Positions 14,585-16,263 of a stretch of DNA of 16,263 nucleotides are shown one piece after another. The translations under genes and the position numbers were made by a program. The stretch is from positions 1-16,263 of the forward strand of contig JAGWPH010000231.1 in NCBI GenBank assembly GCA_028870615.1. The letters run 5' to 3'. The DNA is from Betaproteobacteria bacterium (GTDB lineage Bacteria > Pseudomonadota > Gammaproteobacteria > Burkholderiales > Ferrovaceae). The stretch's first letter is position 1. Each line of letters starts with the position of its first letter. The notes under the pieces were generated by a model. It was given only the letters and a program-made list of their open reading frames with translations. It had not been told where the DNA came from and did no database searches.

Positions 14585-15340
14585 TCAGTTCACCGAGGTC
14601 TGACCCCTCCCGTTTTTGACCTGCAGCGGGGCCAACACCGTTTCTTCCGCACCGCTCGCCATGGTCTGCAGCACTTGCGGCTGGTGAATGATCAGACGGC
14701 GGTGATCTTTTTCCACAATGCCCTGTTTGACCAATTGCTGCAGCGCGCGCGACACGCTTTCGCGGCTGACATTCGCCATCATCGCGAGCGCCTGCTGGGT
14801 AGGCATGTTTTCGATCACGCCGGTTTTTGTTCCCGGCTGAAGGGTGGCCGTATTGTTGAGCACCGAAAAAATCCGCGCATGGGCGCGTGCCACACTGAGC
14901 GCAGCACGCATCCGTGAAGCATCCCGAATGGTTTTGCAGAGGCGGCGCATGACACGTTCAGCCACCAGCGGATGTTTGGTCATCAGTTCGTTGGCGATCG
15001 CCTTGGGCAAAAAGCCCACCACCGAATCTGCCAGAGAGACCAGTGACGAGGCCCGCGGCTGATCGTCGATGACGGCCACTTCGCCATAGAAATCACCCGG
15101 TTCCAGAAAATGAATGCCCACCTCGCGCCCGTCTTCCGAAAACGAAACCACCTGCAGGCGCCCCGCCACCACCAGCAACAGGGCATCTCCCGCCGAACCT
15201 TGCTGCAGCACCATTTGGCGCATCTGGAAATACTGGAAGCGCACGTGGCCCTCCAGCTGCTTGAGCAGCGCGGGATCGAGCCCCTCGAACAGCTTCTGCT
15301 GCCGGATGGCCTCGGTGGGATTGATGACGATTTTTTTCAT
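14585..15340 (-). CDS. Crp/Fnr-family transcriptional regulator (right copy)
   Basis: A 251-residue Crp-type regulator. The cyclic-nucleotide-binding domain covers about residues 15-130, with PGDFYGEVAVIDDQPRASS (81-99). Here the conserved Gly-Glu and the Arg-Ala of the phosphate-binding cassette are kept, so nucleotide binding is possible, unlike in the left copy. The winged helix (about 155-220) has TQQALAMMANVSRESVSRAL (181-200) as the DNA-reading element. There is no Fnr-type cysteine cluster. The ATG at 15338-15340 is preceded by a good sigma-70-like promoter. The C-terminal residues after about 243 (GRGQTSVN) are encoded by a copy of the short intergenic repeat, so the original C-terminus appears replaced or extended. 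It converges with the plus-strand operon and may regulate it (inference). Confidence 0.88.
   Translation of the reverse strand: MKKIVINPTEAIRQQKLFEGLDPALLKQLEGHVRFQYFQMRQMVLQQGSAGDALLLVVAGRLQVVSFSEDGREVGIHFLEPGDFYGEVAVIDDQPRASSLVSLADSVVGFLPKAIANELMTKHPLVAERVMRRLCKTIRDASRMRAALSVARAHARIFSVLNNTATLQPGTKTGVIENMPTQQALAMMANVSRESVSRALQQLVKQGIVEKDHRRLIIHQPQVLQTMASGAEETVLAPLQVKNGRGQTSVN
14595..14607 (-). repeat. interspersed short repeat GGGGTCAGACCTC overlapping a gene 3' end
   Basis: An inverted copy of the family lies inside the last codons of the right-hand Crp-type gene, where it encodes Gly-Gln-Thr-Ser. It lies 29 bases from the terminator hairpin, whose arms are diverged copies of the same unit, so three copies lie within about 85 bases. 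Confidence 0.6.
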
Positions 15341-15350
15341 GGGTGGACCT

Positions 15351-15388
15351 GGGGTCAGGCCCCATTCTAGGGGACAGGCCTCATTTCT
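15351..15388 (+). repeat. two tandem 19-bp copies of the short repeat
   Basis: GGGGTCAGGCCCCATTCTA (15351-15369) is followed directly by GGGGACAGGCCTCATTTCT (15370-15388); they match at 14 of 19 positions. Both match the copy at 9775-9799 (GGGGTCAGACCTCATTC). They fill the space just upstream of the right-hand Crp-type gene and contain most of its predicted promoter. Confidence 0.6.
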
Positions 15389-15392
15389 TCAA
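15364..15392 (-). promoter_or_regulatory. predicted sigma-70 promoter of the right-hand Crp-type gene
   Basis: On the minus strand, TTGAAG (15387-15392, 4 of 6 to the -35 consensus) is followed after exactly 17 bases by TAGAAT (15364-15369, 5 of 6 to the -10 consensus). Transcription would start near 15357, giving a leader of about 17 bases. The -10 lies within CCCCTAGAATGGGG, a symmetric C4/G4 context produced by the junction of two tandem repeat copies. Confidence 0.55.
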
Positions 15393-15538
15393 TTTAACAT
15401 TGTTTTTCGGGGTATCCGGAAGTTGCGATTAAAAGTACCGCAAGCTGAATGATTGTAATTATTTCCTAAATCCGGAAGATATGATCGACAGATCGCTGAT
15501 GTTGTTGGTACCATCTGCGCTGGAAAAGGAGATATAGC
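15393..15538 (+). promoter_or_regulatory. AT-richer intergenic region with promoter and ribosome site for the DUF433 gene
   Basis: No gene is seen here. The region is more AT-rich than the polysaccharide genes. TATGAT (15480-15485) is a good -10 candidate for the plus-strand pair, with only a weak -35 upstream. ATCCGGAAG occurs twice (around 15414-15422 and 15470-15478), a direct repeat just upstream of the -10 that could bind the autoregulating antitoxin. A strong ribosome site, AAGGAG (15526-15531), precedes the ATG at 15539 by seven bases. Confidence 0.4.
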
Positions 15539-15754
15539 ATGGACGGCCAACTCATTAGTACCGACCCCGAAATTCTCGGTGGAACACCGGTGTTTGTTGG
15601 GACGAGAGTCCCTGTAGCCGTGCTGTTTGAAAACCTCGCTGATGGTTTGAGCCTAGATGAAATTCTGGACTCCTACCCCACCCTCAAGCGCGCCCAGGCC
15701 ATTGAGGCTCTGCGCCAAGCTGAAATTCTCCTGGAACACCCGAAAGCTGCATAG
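15539..15754 (+). CDS. DUF433 antitoxin (VapB-like)
   Basis: A 71-residue DUF433 protein. The conserved core GGTPVFVGTRVPVAVLFENL (14-33) followed by LSLDEILDSYPTL (38-50) and a predicted helix is typical of this winged-helix-like family. DUF433 genes commonly precede a DUF5615 PIN-like gene and are taken to be the antitoxin and autorepressor of that pair. The length is normal for the family. The start is supported by AAGGAG seven bases upstream. The stop TAG directly abuts the ATG of the next gene, so the two are translationally linked. Confidence 0.88.
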   Translation: MDGQLISTDPEILGGTPVFVGTRVPVAVLFENLADGLSLDEILDSYPTLKRAQAIEALRQAEILLEHPKAA

Positions 15755-16171
15755 ATGCGTGTACTGATTGACGAGTGCCTCCCGAGGCAACTTAAGGGCT
15801 GGCTGGCGGGTGTTCATGATGCTGTGACCGTCCAGGAGATGGGCTGGGCGAATGTCAAGAATGGCAAACTGCTACGTGCCGCTAACGATGCCGGATTTGA
15901 TGTTTTTGTAACGGGCGACAAGAACATGTACTACCAGCAGAACTTCGATGGCCTGAATCTTTCTGCCGTCGTTGTCCCGAGTAATCGAAAGCTGCTGGTC
16001 CAGAAGAGTGTGCCAGCGTTGCTTCAGTCTCTGTGCCACATCCAGCCTGGACAAAAGGTCGTCATGACCCTTGGTTCCGATACCGATGCTTGGGAGTCGA
16101 TGCAGTTACACGCCATCGAACTTGAGGTGCAGCACACCACACACGTATTCAAATCTCCAGGTACGCAATAG
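15755..16171 (+). CDS. DUF5615 PIN-like toxin
   Basis: A 138-residue PIN-like protein of the DUF5615 family. Conserved acidic and polar positions are present: IDECLP (5-10), MGWANVKNGKLL (29-40), FDVFVTGDKN (48-57) and QQNF (61-64). PIN-fold proteins use clustered acidic residues and a metal to cleave RNA. The DUF433/DUF5615 pairing suggests a VapBC-like system, though the RNA target is unknown. Family members are usually about 110-120 residues; this one has a C-terminal tail after about 115 (ending KSPGTQ). It starts immediately after the antitoxin stop. It looks intact. An ISL3-like frame begins one base after its stop, so the tail may include sequence disturbed by an old insertion. Confidence 0.85.
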   Translation: MRVLIDECLPRQLKGWLAGVHDAVTVQEMGWANVKNGKLLRAANDAGFDVFVTGDKNMYYQQNFDGLNLSAVVVPSNRKLLVQKSVPALLQSLCHIQPGQKVVMTLGSDTDAWESMQLHAIELEVQHTTHVFKSPGTQ

Positions 16172-16172
16172 G

Positions 16173-16263
16173 GTGCATGCAAATATCCTCAACCTCCCTG
16201 TTTATCTGGTTACGGGCATCCAGGAAGACGAGCATGACTATCACATTACCGCTGCAGTAAAAA
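16173..16263 (+). CDS. ISL3-like transposase, N-terminus only
   Basis: A frame starting at GTG 16173 runs off the right end. It reads (M)HANILNLPVYLVTGIQEDE followed by HDYHITAAVK, which resembles the N-terminus of ISL3-family transposases ahead of their zinc-binding region. No ATG exists in this frame, and no terminal inverted repeat is visible between this start and the toxin gene, so the start is uncertain and the element may be incomplete at this end. The family call rests on 30 residues. Confidence 0.5.
   Translation, partial: MHANILNLPVYLVTGIQEDEHDYHITAAVK

Noticed and set aside
1..16263. tRNA or rRNA genes
   Set aside because: I saw no cloverleaf-like sequence with a TTCRANNC arm or rRNA signature in either strand; a dedicated scan was not possible.

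Overview
The window reads as a GC-rich chromosomal segment of a proteobacterium, most likely a beta- or gamma-proteobacterium. I base this on codon use, the Wzm/Wzt and GtrA/GtrB types, the Crp-like regulators, and a short GGGGTCAGACC-type interspersed repeat. No rRNA or tRNA is present to fix the taxon. The theme is a surface-polysaccharide (O-antigen or capsule type) locus bounded on each side by toxin-antitoxin and mobile-element debris.

Layout. Left edge (1-300): the first 25 codons of a TacA-type (DUF1778) antitoxin on the minus strand, a possible decayed antitoxin fragment, and a short leader. Then comes a plus-strand Crp/Fnr-type regulator (298-996), convergent with a long minus-strand operon. 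Read in transcription order from about 11450 down to 1004, that operon holds: a polytopic GT-C-like membrane glycosyltransferase, the ABC-2 permease (wzm), its ATPase with a C-terminal glycan-recognition domain (wzt), a GNAT acyltransferase, an HQDV-type GT2-like glycosyltransferase, an LpxL-like acyltransferase, a GT2 with a C-terminal beta-rich extension, and a 989-residue fusion of PIG-L deacetylase, coiled coil and two GT2 domains. Most junctions overlap or are a few bases apart.

A divergent plus-strand operon (11483-14505) starts almost back to back with it: a GtrB/ArnC-type polyprenyl-phosphate glycosyltransferase, a GtrA-methyltransferase fusion, and a rhamnosyltransferase-like GT2. 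It ends at a strong bidirectional hairpin shared with a second, minus-strand Crp-type regulator (14585-15340). The right edge, visibly more AT-rich, has a DUF433/DUF5615 antitoxin-toxin pair and the start of an ISL3-like transposase that runs off the window.

How the genes may work together (inference): the GT2 enzymes build a lipid-linked glycan on the cytoplasmic face, and the PIG-L, GNAT and LpxL-like enzymes remove or add acyl groups. Wzm/Wzt export the chain after Wzt recognises its end. GtrB, the GtrA half of the fusion and the GT-C membrane protein look like a Gtr three-component module that makes, flips and transfers a lipid-linked side sugar in the periplasm. The regulators at the two ends are related in architecture, but only the right one keeps the arginine typical of a cyclic-nucleotide pocket.

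Most notable: the GtrA-methyltransferase fusion, the PIG-L/coiled-coil/double-GT2 fusion, a Gtr module mixed into an ABC-export locus, an LpxL-like enzyme lacking the usual catalytic acid, and a short repeat family that sits at gene ends and forms both a terminator and a promoter.
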